64,000 bases of DNA from Luidia sarsii. Taxonomy: Eukaryota > Echinodermata > Asteroidea > Paxillosida > Luidiidae. The stretch is from the NCBI GenBank assembly GCA_949987565.1, contig OX465109.1, forward strand, positions 15,966,900 through 16,030,899, read 5' to 3'. The translations under genes and the position numbers were made by a program. Positions 8,236 through 20,943 of the stretch are shown piece by piece; within the stretch, counting starts at the first letter, position 1, and each line of letters starts with the position of its first letter. Below the pieces are notes generated by a model that was given only the letters and a program-made list of their open reading frames with translations, was not told the origin of the DNA and ran no database searches.

Positions 8236-9425
8236 TGGGTACCTGGCTCTTTTTAGAGCGGAGGGGAATGGGTACCTGACTCACTTTGGAGCTGGGGGAA
8301 TGGGTACCTGGCTCTTTTTAGAGCTGGGGAATGGGTATACCTGGTTCTCTTTAGAGCTGGGAGAAAGGGTGCCTGGCTCTGTTTAGAGCTGGGGAATGGG
8401 TACCTGGCTCTGTTTAGAGCTGGGGAATGGGTACCTGGCTCTGTTTAGAGCTGGGGAATGGGTACCTGTAGTGGCTTTCTTTAGAGGTGGGGAATGGGTA
8501 CCTGTAGTGGCTCTCTTTAGAGCTGGGGTATGGGTACCTGTAGTGGCTCTCTTTAGAGGTGGGGAATGGGTACCTGGCTCCCTTTAGAGGTGGGGAATGG
8601 GTACCTGACTCACTTTGGAGCTGGGGGAATGGGTACCTGGCTCTTTTTAGAGCTGGGGAATGGGTATACCTGGTTCTCTTTAGAGCTGGGGAATGGGTAC
8701 CTGGCTCTGTTTAGAGCTGGGGAATGGGTACCTGGCTCTGTTTAGAGCTGGGGAATGGGTACTTGGCTCTGTTTAGAGCTGGGGAATGGGTACCTGTAGT
8801 GGCTTTCTTTAGAAGTGGGGAATGGGTACCTGTAGTGGCTCTCTTTAGAGGTGGGGAATGGGTACCTGGCTCCCTTTAGAGGTGGGGAATGGGTACCTGA
8901 CTCACTTTGGAGCTGGGGGAATGGGTACCTGGCTCTTTTTAGAGCTGGGGAATGGGTATACCTGGTTCTCTTTAGAGCTGGGGAATGGGTACCTGGCTCC
9001 CTTTAGAGGTGGGGAACGGGTACCTGGCTCTCTTTAGAGTTGGGGGAATGGCTACCTGGCTCTCTTTAGAGCTGGGGAATGGGTACCTGTAGTGGCTCTC
9101 TTTAGAGCTGGAAAATGGGTACCTGGCTCTCTTTAGAGGTGAGAGAATGGGTACCTGGCTCTCTTTAGAGGTGGGGGAATGGGTACCTGGCTCCCTTTAG
9201 AGCTGGGAATGGGTACCTGGCTCTCTTTAGAGCTGGGGAATGGGTACCTGGCTCTCTTTAGAGGTGAGAGAACGGGTACCTGGCTCTCTTTAGAGTTGGG
9301 GAATGGGTACCTGTCTCCCTTTAGAGCTGGGGAATGGGTACCTGGCTCTCTTTAGAGGTGGGATAATGGGTACCTGGCTCTCTTTAGAGCTGGGGGAATG
9401 GATACCTGGCTTTCTTTAGAGCAGG
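8215..9425. repeat. 31-bp minisatellite (TTTAGAGCTGGGGAATGGGTACCTGGCTCT unit)
   Basis: About 38 tandem units with a GGTACC in nearly every one. A higher-order block (TGACTCACTTTGGAGC... to GTATACCTGGTTCTC) recurs near 8278, 8605 and 8897. The first units are continuous with the SINE body at 8200-8235, so the array probably arose from it. Confidence 0.9.
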
Positions 9426-9863
9426 GGAAGGTCGAAAGGCGGCGAAGAAAGGAACTGGCCTCGTACATAATTATGCATGTATGATAATAAAGGCACATCC
9501 CTACGCTGTAAGGAAAGTATACGGGACACCCTTTACCGCAACCTTACAGACTCACAATGACTCCTCCAGCTGAACTATTTGAACACTTGGGGATCGGCCA
9601 TACTACGGTAATGCGTTTATGTCCAGGCGGTAGCGTTTAATGCCGTTACAGCAATCTATCCCACACCGCGTGGGGAATACCAGGTCGCCCAATCCAATTC
9701 TAACTCAGAAAATGTCAAATGGTAAAGCCACTATATTCACTCTGGGGTGTACGGAGCAATCACGATGTTTTCGGGAACTCTCCAGCATTGGATCTGCACT
9801 TCTGTATGTATCGGTATGCTAAAATTAATCTGGAACAAACAAAAACATGTTTCGAACTGCCAA
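9426..9863. other. no supported gene
   Basis: Unique-looking sequence between the minisatellite and the assembly gap; nothing recognised. Confidence 0.5.
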
Positions 9864-10063
9864 NNNNNNNNNNNNNNNNNNNNNNNNNNNNNNNNNNNNN
9901 NNNNNNNNNNNNNNNNNNNNNNNNNNNNNNNNNNNNNNNNNNNNNNNNNNNNNNNNNNNNNNNNNNNNNNNNNNNNNNNNNNNNNNNNNNNNNNNNNNNN
10001 NNNNNNNNNNNNNNNNNNNNNNNNNNNNNNNNNNNNNNNNNNNNNNNNNNNNNNNNNNNNNNN
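9864..10063. other. assembly gap of exactly 200 N
   Basis: A run of 200 undetermined bases, a round number that suggests a placeholder; the true size is unknown. Apparent open frames across it are meaningless. Confidence 0.99.
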
Positions 10064-10619
10064 GGTCTTTGTTTTCTTCAGGTAAACTGTCACCGGGTAA
10101 ATGTCAGGAGATGACACGGAGCCTCGCTCCCAATAGGAAGCCCTTACTTAATTAGGCATCGGCAATCCCCGATGATCCCCAACCTCGGGTGAGGATGGAG
10201 TCACCATCAACATCAACCGATGGGAACCGAATCAGGGATAATGCAGGACAGCACTGCTCGGATTACAGACCCGATGGTTAAACGACAGGACAGGTGACAA
10301 GAAGAGAAGAGAGAAGATCTTGTCTCGGTTGGAGGAGTAACTAGTAGAGGACCCAGTCCACAATTTGGGGCACACTGTGGTGCATACTACCATGTTGTTT
10401 CTGTTTCGTTTTATCAATTTTCATGATCACGGAACAACAACAACAGCACTCCCGAATTATTGTGCCTGATAACTGTTCTTTCGTCTTGTACCGAGGCATT
10501 GAATCCGTCAATTTTCGGAGGTCTTTTTAATAATTGCTTCGTTAATTCGTTAGGATGTTGACGATCAGTATCCAATCAGACAAATGGACATGCAATAGCA
10601 GGTCTATTAAGAACCGTCT
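10064..10619. other. no supported gene
   Basis: Sequence between the gap and the 61-bp satellite; only short unconvincing frames. Confidence 0.5.
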
Positions 10620-13600
10620 CATCGTGAAAGTGGTCTGAATACCAATGTACCTGGACGGTTCACTCATGTAGGAGTGACGAGGAGAACCGTGGCATCTGAA
10701 TATCAATGTACCTGGACGGTTCACTCATATAGGAGTGACGAGGAGAACCGTGGCATCTGAATATCAATGTACCTGGACGGTTCAGTCATATAGGAGTGAC
10801 GAGGAGAACCGTGGCATCTGAATATCAATGTACCTGGACGGTTCACTCATATAGGAGTGACGAGGTGAACCGTGGCATCTGAATACCAATGTACCTGGAC
10901 GGTTCACTCATATAGGAGTGACGAGGAGAACCGTGGCATCTGAATACCAATGTACCTGGACGGTTCACTCATATAGGAGTGACGAGGAGAACCGTGGCAT
11001 CTGGATATCAATGTACCTGGACGGTTCACTCATATAGGAGTGACGAGGAGAACCGTGGCATCTGAATACCAATGTACCTGGACGGTTCACTCATATAGGA
11101 GTGACGAGGAGAACCGTGGCATCTGAATACCAATGTACCTGGACGGTTCACTCATATAGGAGTGACGAGGAGAACCGTGGCATCTGAATACCAATGTACC
11201 TGGACGGTTCACTCATATAGGAGTGACGAGGTGAACCGTGGCATCTGAATATCAATGTACCTGGACGGTTCGCTCATATAGGAGTGACGAGGAGAACCGT
11301 GGCATCTGAATATCAATGTACCTGGACGGTTCACTCATATAGGAGTGACGAGGAGAACCGTGGCATCTGAATATCAATGTACCTGGACGGTTCACTCATA
11401 TAGGAGTGACGAGGAGAACCGTGGCATCTGAATATCAATGTACCTGGACGGTTTACTCATATAGGAGTGACGAGGTGAACCGTGGCATCTGAATATCAAT
11501 GTACCTGGACGGTTCACTCATATAGGAGTGACGAGGTGAACCGTGGCATCTGAATATCAATGTACCTGGACGGTTCACTCATATAGGAGTGACGAGGAGA
11601 ACCGTGGCATCTGAATATCAATGTACCTGGACGGTTCACTCATATAGGAGTGACGAGGAGAACCGTGGCATCTGAATATCAATGTACCTGGACGGTTCAG
11701 TCATATAGGAGTGACGAGGAGAACCGTGGCATCTGAATATCAATGTACCTGGACGGTTCACTCATATAGGAGTGACGAGGAGAACCGTGGCATCTGAATA
11801 CCAATGTACCTGGACGGTTCACTCATATAGGAGTGACGAGGAGAACCGTGGCATCTGAATATCAATGTACCTGGACGGTTCACTCATATAGAAGTGACGA
11901 GGAGAACCGTGGCATCTGAATATCAATGTACCTGGACGGTTCACTCATATAGGAGTGACGAGGAGAACCGTGGCATCTGAATATCAATGTACCTGGACGG
12001 TTCAGTCATATAGGAGTGACGAGGAGAACCGTGGCATCTGAATATCAATGTACCTGGACGGTTCACTCATATAGGAGTGAGGAGGTGAACCGTGGCATCT
12101 GAATATCAACGTACCTGGACGGTTCACTCATATAGGAGTGACGAGGAGAACCGTGGCATCTGAATATCAATGTACCTGGACGGTTCACTCATATAGGAGT
12201 GACGAGGAGAACCTTGGCATCTGAATATCAATGTACCTGGACGGTTCACTCATATAGGAGTGACGAGGAGAACCGTGGCATCTGAATATCAATGTACCTG
12301 GACGGTTCACTCATATAGGAGTGACGAGGAGAACCGTGGCATCTGAATATCAATGTACCTGGACGGTTCAGTCATATAGGAGTGACGAGGAGAACCGTGG
12401 CATCTGAATATCAATGTACCTGGACGGTTCACTCATATAGGAGTGACGAGGAGAACCGTGGCATCTGAATACCAATGTACCTGGACGGTTCACTCATATA
12501 GGAGTGACGAGGTGAACCGTGGCATCTGAATATCAATGTACCTGGACGGTTCACTCATATAGGAGTGACGAGGAGAACCGTGGCATCTGAATATCAATGT
12601 ACCTGGACGGTTCACTCATATAGGAGTGCAAGGAGAACCGTGGCATCTGAATATCAATGTACCTGGACGGTTCACTCATATAGGAGTGACGAGGAGAACC
12701 GTGGCATCTGAATATCAATGTACCTGGACGGTTCACTCATATATGAGTGACGAGGAGAACCGTGGCATCTGAATATCAATGTACCTGGACGGTTCACTCA
12801 TATAGGAGTGACGAGGAGAACCGTGGCATCTGAATATCAACGTACCTGGACGGTTCACACATATAGGAGTGACGAGGAGAACCGTGGCATCTGAATATCA
12901 ATGTACCTGGACGGTTCACTCATATAGGAGTGACGAGGTGAACCGTGGCATCTGAATATCAATGTACCTGGACGGTTCACACATATAGGAGTGACGAGGA
13001 AAACCGTGGCATCTGAATATCAATGTACCTGGACGGTTCACTCATATAGGAGTGACGAGGAGAACCGTGGCATCTGAATATCAATGTACCTGGACGGTTC
13101 ACTCATATAGGAGTGACGAGGAGAACCGTGGCATCTGAATATCAATGTACCTGGACGGTTCACTCATATAGGAGTGACGAGGAGAACCGTGGCATCTGAA
13201 TATCAATGTACCTGGACGGTTTACTCATATAGGAGTGACGAGGAGAACCGTGGCATCTGAATATCAATGTACCTGGACGGTTCACTCATATAGGAGTGAC
13301 GAGGAGAACCGTGGCATCTGAATATCAATGTACCTGGACGGTTCACTCATATAGGAGTGACGAGGAGAACCGTGGCATCTGAATATCAATGTACCTGGAC
13401 GGTTCACTCATATAGGAGTGACGAGGAGAACCGTGGCATCTGAATATCAATGTACCTGGACGGTTCACTCATATAGGAGTGACGAGGAGAACCGTGGCAT
13501 CTGAATATCAATGTACCTGGACGGTTCACTCATATAGGAGTGACGAGGAGAACCGTGGCATCTGAATATCAACGTACCTGGACGGTTCACTCATATAGGA

Positions 13601-15885
13601 GTGACGAGGAGAACCGTGGCATCTGAATATCAATGTACCTGGACGGTTCACTCATATAGGAGTGACGAGGAGAACCGTGGCATCTGAATATCAATGTACC
13701 TGGACGGTTCACTCATATAGGAGTGACGAGGAGAACCGTGGCATCTGAATATCAATGTACCTGGACGGTTCACTCATATAGGAGTGACGAGGAGAACCGT
13801 GGCATCTGAATATCAATGTACCTGGACGGTTCACTCATATAGGAGTGACGAGGAGAACCGTGGCATCTGAATATCAATGTACCTGGACGGTTCAGTCATA
13901 TAGGAGTGACGAGGAGAACCGTGGCATCTGAATATCAATGTACCTGGACGGTTCACTCATATAGGAGTGAGGAGGTGAACCGTGGCATCTGAATATCAAC
14001 GTACCTGGACGGTTCACTCATATAGGAGTGACGAGGAGAACCGTGGCATCTGAATATCAATGTACCTGGACGGTTCACTCATATAGGAGTGACGAGGAGA
14101 ACCTTGGCATCTGAATATCAATGTACCTGGACGGTTCACTCATATAGGAGTGACGAGGAGAACCGTGGCATCTGAATATCAATGTACCTGGACGGTTCAC
14201 TCATATAGGAGTGACGAGGAGAACCGTGGCATCTGAATATCAATGTACCTGGACGGTTCAGTCATATAGGAGTGACGAGGAGAACCGTGGCATCTGAATA
14301 TCAATGTACCTGGACGGTTCACTCATATAGGAGTGACGAGGAGAACCGTGGCATCTGAATACCAATGTACCTGGACGGTTCACTCATATAGGAGTGACGA
14401 GGTGAACCGTGGCATCTGAATATCAATGTACCTGGACGGTTCACTCATATAGGAGTGACGAGGAGAACCGTGGCATCTGAATATCAATGTACCTGGACGG
14501 TTCACTCATATAGGAGTGCAAGGAGAACCGTGGCATCTGAATATCAATGTACCTGGACGGTTCACTCATATAGGAGTGACGAGGAGAACCGTGGCATCTG
14601 AATATCAATGTACCTGGACGGTTCACTCATATATGAGTGACGAGGAGAACCGTGGCATCTGAATATCAATGTACCTGGACGGTTCACTCATATAGGAGTG
14701 ACGAGGAGAACCGTGGCATCTGAATATCAACGTACCTGGACGGTTCACACATATAGGAGTGACGAGGAGAACCGTGGCATCTGAATATCAATGTACCTGG
14801 ACGGTTCACTCATATAGGAGTGACGAGGTGAACCGTGGCATCTGAATATCAATGTACCTGGACGGTTCACACATATAGGAGTGACGAGGAAAACCGTGGC
14901 ATCTGAATATCAATGTACCTGGACGGTTCACTCATATAGGAGTGACGAGGAGAACCGTGGCATCTGAATATCAATGTACCTGGACGGTTCACTCATATAG
15001 GAGTGACGAGGAGAACCGTGGCATCTGAATATCAATGTACCTGGACGGTTCACTCATATAGGAGTGACGAGGAGAACCGTGGCATCTGAATATCAATGTA
15101 CCTGGACGGTTCACTCATATAGGAGTGACGAGGAGAACCGTGGCATCTGAATATCAATGTACCTGGACGGTTTACTCATATAGGAGTGACGAGGAGAACC
15201 GTGGCATCTGAATATCAATGTACCTGGACGGTTCACTCATATAGGAGTGACGAGGAGAACCGTGGCATCTGAATATCAATGTACCTGGACGGTTCACTCA
15301 TATAGGAGTGACGAGGAGAACCGTGGCATCTGAATATCAATGTACCTGGACGGTTCACTCATATAGGAGTGACGAGGAGAACCGTGGCATCTGAATATCA
15401 ATGTACCTGGACGGTTCACTCATATAGGAGTGACGAGGAGAACCGTGGCATCTGAATATCAATGTACCTGGACGGTTCACTCATATAGGAGTGACGAGGA
15501 GAACCGTGGCATCTGAATATCAACGTACCTGGACGGTTCACTCATATAGGAGTGACGAGGAGAACCGTGGCATCTGAATATCAATGTACCTGGACGGTTC
15601 ACTCATATAGGAGTGACGAGGAGAACCGTGGCATCTGAATATCAATGTACCTGGACGGTTCACTCATATAGGAGTGACGAGGAGAACCGTGGCATCTGAA
15701 TATCAATGTACCTGGACGGTTCACTCATATAGGAGTGACGAGGAGAACCGTGGCATCTGAATATCAATGTACCTGGACGGTTCACTCATATAGGAGTGAC
15801 GAGGAGAACCGTGGCATCTGAATATCAATGTACCTGGACGGTTCAGTCATATAGGAGTGACGAGGAGAACCGTGGCATCTGAATA
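10620..15885. repeat. 61-bp satellite, about 86 copies, with higher-order structure
   Basis: The monomer runs GTGACGAGGAGAACCGTGGC...GGACGGTTCACTCATATAGGA. Each unit holds two dyads: GAACCGT/ACGGTTC and TCACTC/GAGTGA around ATATAG. Variant markers (TTCAGTCATA) at 12002, 13892 and 15843 show a 1890-bp block repeated once with one extra monomer (1951 bp) in the second copy. Leftmost units near 10600-10700 are the most diverged. The right end breaks inside a LINE fragment at 15886. Encoded 60-residue frames are artefacts. Confidence 0.97.
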
Positions 15886-16302
15886 TCTTGAAAAGCTGGT
15901 GGGAAACATGAACCATAAGGGAATTCCAGAGAGGCAGAACGAGGGAAGAAGCTATTTTGATACCTCCTTGTTAATCCACACCTTGGAAGAGATAAAGTGT
16001 GCAGGTGAGAGGAGGCAAACAGCCTGGTTGCTCGCTTGAAATAATGTCCTGACTGGGGGACCAAGTCAGCCAGACCAAAGGAACACCTTCCATGGAAGTA
16101 ATTTGTAGAGCAGACTCAGGGTGGCCACCGTCCTACGATGGGCTAGGGGTTGCAGTGACGACCCAAACTCCTTGCCGACGAGGTTGATAACCCGCCTCTG
16201 CAACCGACCTGACGGGGACAAGCGACATGCAGACGCACCAGCCCAAATGTATACTGCCACCATTATTGTTTTGCTGATTCGCTTCGCGTTGAGTCTTACC
16301 AT
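15886..16302 (-). mobile_element. non-LTR retrotransposon 3' fragment (family with SFFPRxxxLWNS C-terminus)
   Basis: The minus strand carries the end of a LINE ORF2: S-L-Q-P-L-A-H-R-R-T-V-A-T-L-S-L-L-Y-K-L-L, then after a frame change R-R-Y-Q-N-S-F-F-P-R-S-A-S-L. These motifs form the conserved region after the reverse transcriptase. The copy is frameshifted and its 3' UTR has been replaced by the 61-bp satellite. Sister copies at 18440-18837, 25490-25949, 45955-46316 and 35095-35300. Confidence 0.7.
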
Positions 16303-17354
16303 TCACTCTGCTCATTCACCCGGAGCAGTTGGTGTAGTCTAAAGCTATGTAAATGTGCGAAAGCTCGCTATTGACGTTAGTCCATACAGTCATATACTAA
16401 CAGCAAAAAAAAAACAAGAAAGGATCTGACCAGAGTGAGCACTGCGCTGACGTCACAGTACAACAACGCGATATGCGTCTCTCACTCATTTCTACCTCTC
16501 TGCTAGTAAAAAAAACAAAACTAACGAGGTAGAATAAGAACTAGGACTTAATGACTACGTCTGCGACTGTTTTGTCTTCAAACTGTAATACCGTATATCT
16601 TTTCGTTGAAGGACGCGCTGAATTCGAATGGCACGCGCAATCCTGTGTCTCTCAACAAGTCGGGTTACCGAGAGTTAACGGCGTCATTTCGGAATTCCCG
16701 CGACGCGCGCCGATACGGCAAATCAGTCACGAAACGGAAGCCTGGATGCTTCGAAACGGGGCACGTACAATCGTTGTGAAGCTATCCATCAGAGGGAATA
16801 CGAAGCATCAGGGGAGTAAATCAAACGCGGAGGTTCGCTGATTCTGTACGTGATCGTGATCGAAATCGCTTCGGTTTGGAAGATGCCCTCTCCCCCCCTC
16901 CCTAAAATTAAAAACCGGGTCGAATCTCGATCGCTGCGTCGTCAGACCGGAATCTTTGGATTTCTGAAGAGTCGTCTGTGAATACCGGACGCGCGTACAT
17001 ACGTGCCCTCTCCGCGATGAGATCCCTGGGAGTCTTCGGAGAAAGGCTTTGTCGAACGGACACGTCTTTACCGAGATTACGGTGGATTTGTGTGTGTGCC
17101 TCGAACTCTCCTCCTCACGAAAGCGAAATTCGACACTGGGTTGTATTTTGGGAAGGTTCCCTGTCTGGCTACATCCTTCGTAATGTTCCACGGAGGCCGA
17201 GAGACTGCGGATCGGGTATCGTCCTGCGGACGGCTACAGAAAACTCATTGGTAGTAAACCGAAGCGATTCAGTGCTTGCCGGGTTTTTTTTAAGCGCACA
17301 ATCTTCGGAACTCTGAGTGGGAAGTAGCGAAGATGGTGGTAAATCGTTTAAGTG
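16303..17354. other. no supported gene
   Basis: Frames at 16551-16841 and 16978-17316 (plus) and 16808-17191 (minus) are rich in Arg and Ser without recognised motifs. A TGACGTCA lies at 16449-16456. Nothing further identified. Confidence 0.45.
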
Positions 17355-17470
17355 AAAGGTTTGCGGTGACACCATGTAGCACTTCTCTTTCGAGAAGGAG
17401 TGTGTGGCTCTGAAAAGAGTCGGTATTAACGCAACGTTACGGCTAGTGTGTACTCCGCACGTCGTCAGGA
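17355..17470. repeat. histone-stem-loop-like repeat, single arm (copy 2)
   Basis: One arm of the same family: GGTTTGCGGTGACACCATGTA at the outer end, then a TCTCTTTCGAGAAGG box, then on the minus strand GACTCTTTTCAGAGCC (17406-17421), a stem-loop with one mismatched pair. The adjoining 17422-17470 aligns with the centre of copy 1 and reads CTGACGAC...GTAACGTTG on the minus strand, a decayed hammerhead-like core. The second arm is missing. Confidence 0.6.
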
Positions 17471-18400
17471 GAGGGCTGGATTCCAACTATCATCGATGTT
17501 TATATGCTCTGGATTTGCTGTTCCGATCGCTGCCTCTTCTGAGGTCAGCTCATAAATGGGGGGGGGGGGTGATTCAGTCAGGGTTTAGACGGAACACGTT
17601 CTTCCCGTGAACGTGGCTTTCCGGGACTGGTCTGCCCCCGTCTATCGTCCCGTGTGGCCCCGTGGGATTGCGACAATCAGCCCGGCTTGGCCGTTCCCCC
17701 CCCCCTCTCTCTCTCTCTCCGCGGATGCGAAGTCTCTGGTCTGCCACGAGCCAGCTAGGCAAGAGGCATTGTCGCCAACACGGCCCATTCGTCCCGCTCG
17801 CTTCGTCTCCCATGCACCGAGGCACGCAAAGCCGACGAGACCCCCATAACTCACTCCTTCGCCAGCCGATCTATACTGAGGTCGAGACAGCTACCCCCCC
17901 CTTCACTCCTATCCGTGAACCGCACTAAACCACCGACACTAGTCCACGAAGAAGAAAAAACCAGGTGTCCCAGATGGATGGTGTCATTCTCCGCGTGGCC
18001 CGAATATGAAACTCGCCCATGCGTTACGTGATGAGGGGATATTACGAGCTCGACGGTCCTTGAGCGTCGAAGATCGAAGACGGGCATTAGAGACGGACGG
18101 AGGCTTGCGCTGAGACCGTGCGGTGACCGCGTCGAACACGCCCGGTGACCCCACGATACCCCCCGGGGGGAGAGACGGCGGAGACGGTAGGCCAGCCGAC
18201 CGCGAAGGTACAGGCCGGCTGGCTTTGCGAGGCAAGCGGAGTGTGCCACCATGCAGGCACCGCACTGGCAACGCTAATTCTCTCAGACCAATTTGGCATG
18301 ACCGGGAATCACCTCGATATTACCCTAACAGATGGAGGAGTGACTGAGGCAGTACGTGTATTCCGTTGCCTTCTTTAGTCGGTTTCTGATCTCTCCACGG
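17471..18400. other. GC-rich stretch, no supported gene
   Basis: From about 17600 to 18350 the DNA is GC- and CpG-rich with many overlapping frames on both strands, none recognisable. Could be a CpG-rich regulatory segment; this is only inferred from composition. Confidence 0.35.
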
Positions 18401-18439
18401 TTTTTGACTTGTAGGGTATTGGCGCTACCACAAGGCATG

Positions 18440-18837
18440 GCTTATTACCTTTAGTTCTTTTATTAACAAATTCGCCCGAAACGAGGCTATAAAGCCACTC
18501 AAGGTTAAGGGGCTGAGGAAAGAAGGAGAGGGACTCAGGAAGGCTTGAGATAGGAATTGAAATTCCTCTTGAAAAGAACAAGATAGTTAGCTGGGGGAAA
18601 CCATGAACCAGGAAAGGAATTCCATAGAGAGGCTGAACGAGGGAAGAAGCTGTTCTGATACCTCTTTGTTCTACACCTTGGGATAGACAGAGTGCACGGA
18701 CTGGTTGTTCGCTCAAACATCTGGGGGAACCAAGTCAGCCAGACCAGAGGAACATCTTCCGTGATGGGAGTATCGGTGTATGGGAGTATCAGGGTGGCCA
18801 CAATCCCAGGCCTAGTGAACATAGGCCTATCCCGCAA
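18440..18837 (-). mobile_element. non-LTR retrotransposon 3' fragment with UTR
   Basis: The minus strand reads R-T-K-R-Y-Q-N-S-F-F-P-R-S-A-S-L-W-N-S-F and F-K-R-N-F-N-S-Y-L, then a stop and a 3' UTR containing CTTGAGTGGCTTTATAGCC. That UTR motif is the ancestor-like version of the tandem unit at 35243-35820. Confidence 0.75.
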
Positions 18838-18929
18838 ACCGCTTTACCGACGTAACCATAACCCCCTAGGCTCTTTCACTAGGAAGCATACCTAACCCAA
18901 CAAAATCCAACATTTGGGCAGAAGTTAGG

Positions 18930-18992
18930 AACCCATTGGTACCCAACCTACCAGAATCCAACAGTCTGCATGTGTTGGATTTTGTTAGGTTG
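18930..18992. repeat. short inverted repeat
   Basis: ACCCAACCTACCAGAATCCAAC and GTTGGATTTTGTTAGGTTGGGT face each other around TCTGCATG-like spacer; the same ACCCAACAAA(A)TCCAAC words fill the flanking minisatellite. Confidence 0.6.
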
Positions 18993-19109
18993 GGTACAGA
19001 TGTGTATTATGCATTGTTGCATGAATAGACTACAGGGGGGTTGTCCCCAACCCAACAAAATGCCACAATGTGTCTGCTATGGCATGTTCTGGTCAGATGT
19101 TGGAGTGTG

Positions 19110-19565
19110 TATATAGCAGTGCACTACACTGCTTCCGTGGGTAAGTTTACTTTACCAACGAGCTGTTGGTCATTTTCTAGTCAGGTGTTGGAGTGTGTGG
19201 GAGTGTACTGACACTGCTTTCGTGGGTGAGTTTACCCACGAGCTCTTGGTTATTTTCTGGTCAGGTGTTGGGGTGTGTGGGAGTGTACTGACCATTGGTA
19301 CCTAACCCAACAAACTCCAATAGCGTGTCCCTGTGCAATTGGTACCTAACCCAACAAACTCCAACAGCGTCTCCCTGGGCCATTGGTACCTAATCCAACA
19401 AACTCCAACAGTGTCTCCTTGGGCCATTGGTACCTAATCCAACAAACTCCAACAGTGTCTCCCTGGGCCATTGGTACCTAATCCAACAAACTCCAACAGT
19501 GTCTCCCTGGGCCATTGGTATCTAATCCAACAAACTCCAACAACAGTCAGCAGCAGTATGCTATC
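19110..19565. repeat. minisatellites: partial units of about 80 bp, then a 44-bp array
   Basis: 19120-19290 has two to three related copies of TCAGGTGTTGGAGTGTGTGG... From about 19290 to 19565 a 44-bp unit (CCATTGGTACCTAATCCAAC...) repeats six to seven times. The 170-codon minus frame over 19434-19946 largely reads this array. Confidence 0.85.
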
Positions 19566-19975
19566 CTTGGAGTACCTAATCCAACAAATTCCAACATATA
19601 GCAGGGAATTGCGTACAAAGGAGAAACCTTTCTCGTACGTCTTCGAACGCGTCTTTAAGTCAGGGCCCGCTGCGATCGAAAGATCAGGCTGTCGAAGTGA
19701 TTTGGGACGAACTGTATGGATCCATTGCGTTTGATGCTCGTAGACGGGCCAGACTAATGCATTATATAGCAGTACATGCATATACATATATAAAAGGGCG
19801 CGCGTGATAATGCGTAGAAGTGAGACATTTAGCATATCTTGGACCCGTTCCTGTGCACCTTTGGGGAGGAAAAAAAGGTCCTGCTTGGATTGAGACGACG
19901 TCCCCTTACAGGCTACAGGTGGGAAGGCATGGATCAGAAAGGACAAGTATTCGGACCACCGCTCGCACTACGAAC

Positions 19976-20125
19976 ATCTAAACCGTGAAAGAGGGGTGAA
20001 ATGTCATTTCGCCGTGAAACTAAAAATTCACTGTGATTTCATGGTACATTTTACAGTGAATTCACCGTGAAAATAATCGCCTCTCTGACCTGATAAGGAC
20101 ATCTTCAGGTCACTAAAGAGACCTT
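19976..20125. mobile_element. left half of the ATCTAAACCGTGAAA MITE (partial copy)
   Basis: Matches the first 145 bp of the element at 59112-59551 (ATCTAAACCGTGAAA... to ...GGTCACTAAAGAGACC). Flanking blocks ATTCGGACCACCGCTCG (19949) and ATTCGGATCGCCGCTCG (20138) are near-identical direct repeats. Confidence 0.7.
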
Positions 20126-20149
20126 GGAATGTGAATATCATTCGGATCG

Positions 20150-20400
20150 CCGCTCGTGGTGATAGGTGCGACAGAATGTACCACTGTTCCGTTCTGTTCA
20201 GCATATTTCTGCCTCTTCACCAATTCTCCAAGCTAGTCTATCTTCAGCCAATTGTTTCCACTTTATGCCACCATGCTGCCTGATTTCATCACGCCACCTT
20301 CTATATTGCCGTCCTCTTCCCCTTACATGTGACCTTGGTGTCCAGTTTGTTATTTGGTCGGTCCATCTATTGTCGTGTACCACTATACTGTATCAATAGA
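20150..20400 (-). mobile_element. non-LTR retrotransposon ORF2 C-terminal fragment
   Basis: The minus strand reads R-W-T-D-Q-I-T-N-W-T-P-R, then R-G-R-Q-Y-R-R-W-R-D-E-I and W-K-Q-L-A-E-D-R-L-A-W-R, the usual end of LINE reverse transcriptase proteins (W-T-P-R...RGRxxxRWRD...A-x-D-R-x-x-W). Truncated at both ends; different family from the SFFPR copies. Confidence 0.75.
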
Positions 20401-20943
20401 ATAAGACGGGGTCCGAGTTCGTATATTGGTGTCGATACTATAGAGATGCGCCGTGCACTGCAGACTATACCCTTGTCTGGTTTCTGCCAATCGATCCCAG
20501 TATTATGTGCGGTTGCACATGCGGAGACCGGCTCGCCGGATGGAAATGCAAGGGGGGAGGGGGGACCTCGATCGAGTGTCGGTTAATGTGGGCGTATCGA
20601 TGTTCGTCTCGCGCGCTGACCTCCCCGAGAAAAAGAGGGTTTTCCAGCTAGGATCGTGGCTTGAATTCGAGTGCGCCCATCAGTATACCATCGGCGCGTG
20701 GAAGGTTGCTGCTAACTCCTAACCATCGGCATGCAGCCCTTTCCCTATCCCCTTTTAACCCCGATTCTCGATGGAATACAGAATTCTGCTTGTATCATGA
20801 ACCGTTACAGATTATGGAGCTAGTCAACTGCGCTACACCGTAAAGAAACTTGATCCGGTTTTATCTGAAAACACTCTGGGACATGGGATTGATTTTTGTT
20901 CTGAGCAATAAAATCCAACAGTTGAGTAATCTAAACTTTGAAA
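20401..20943. other. no supported gene
   Basis: Only short unrecognised frames. Confidence 0.5.

Noticed and set aside
9719..10155. Frames spanning the gap
   Set aside because: Mostly undetermined residues from the 200-N gap.
10620..15885. CRISPR array
   Set aside because: There are no unique spacers: the whole 61-bp unit repeats, and the surrounding DNA is animal-type with introns and retroelements.
19434..19946. 170-residue minus-strand frame as a gene
   Set aside because: Its last third reads the 44-bp minisatellite and the rest shows no recognisable motif or splice sites.
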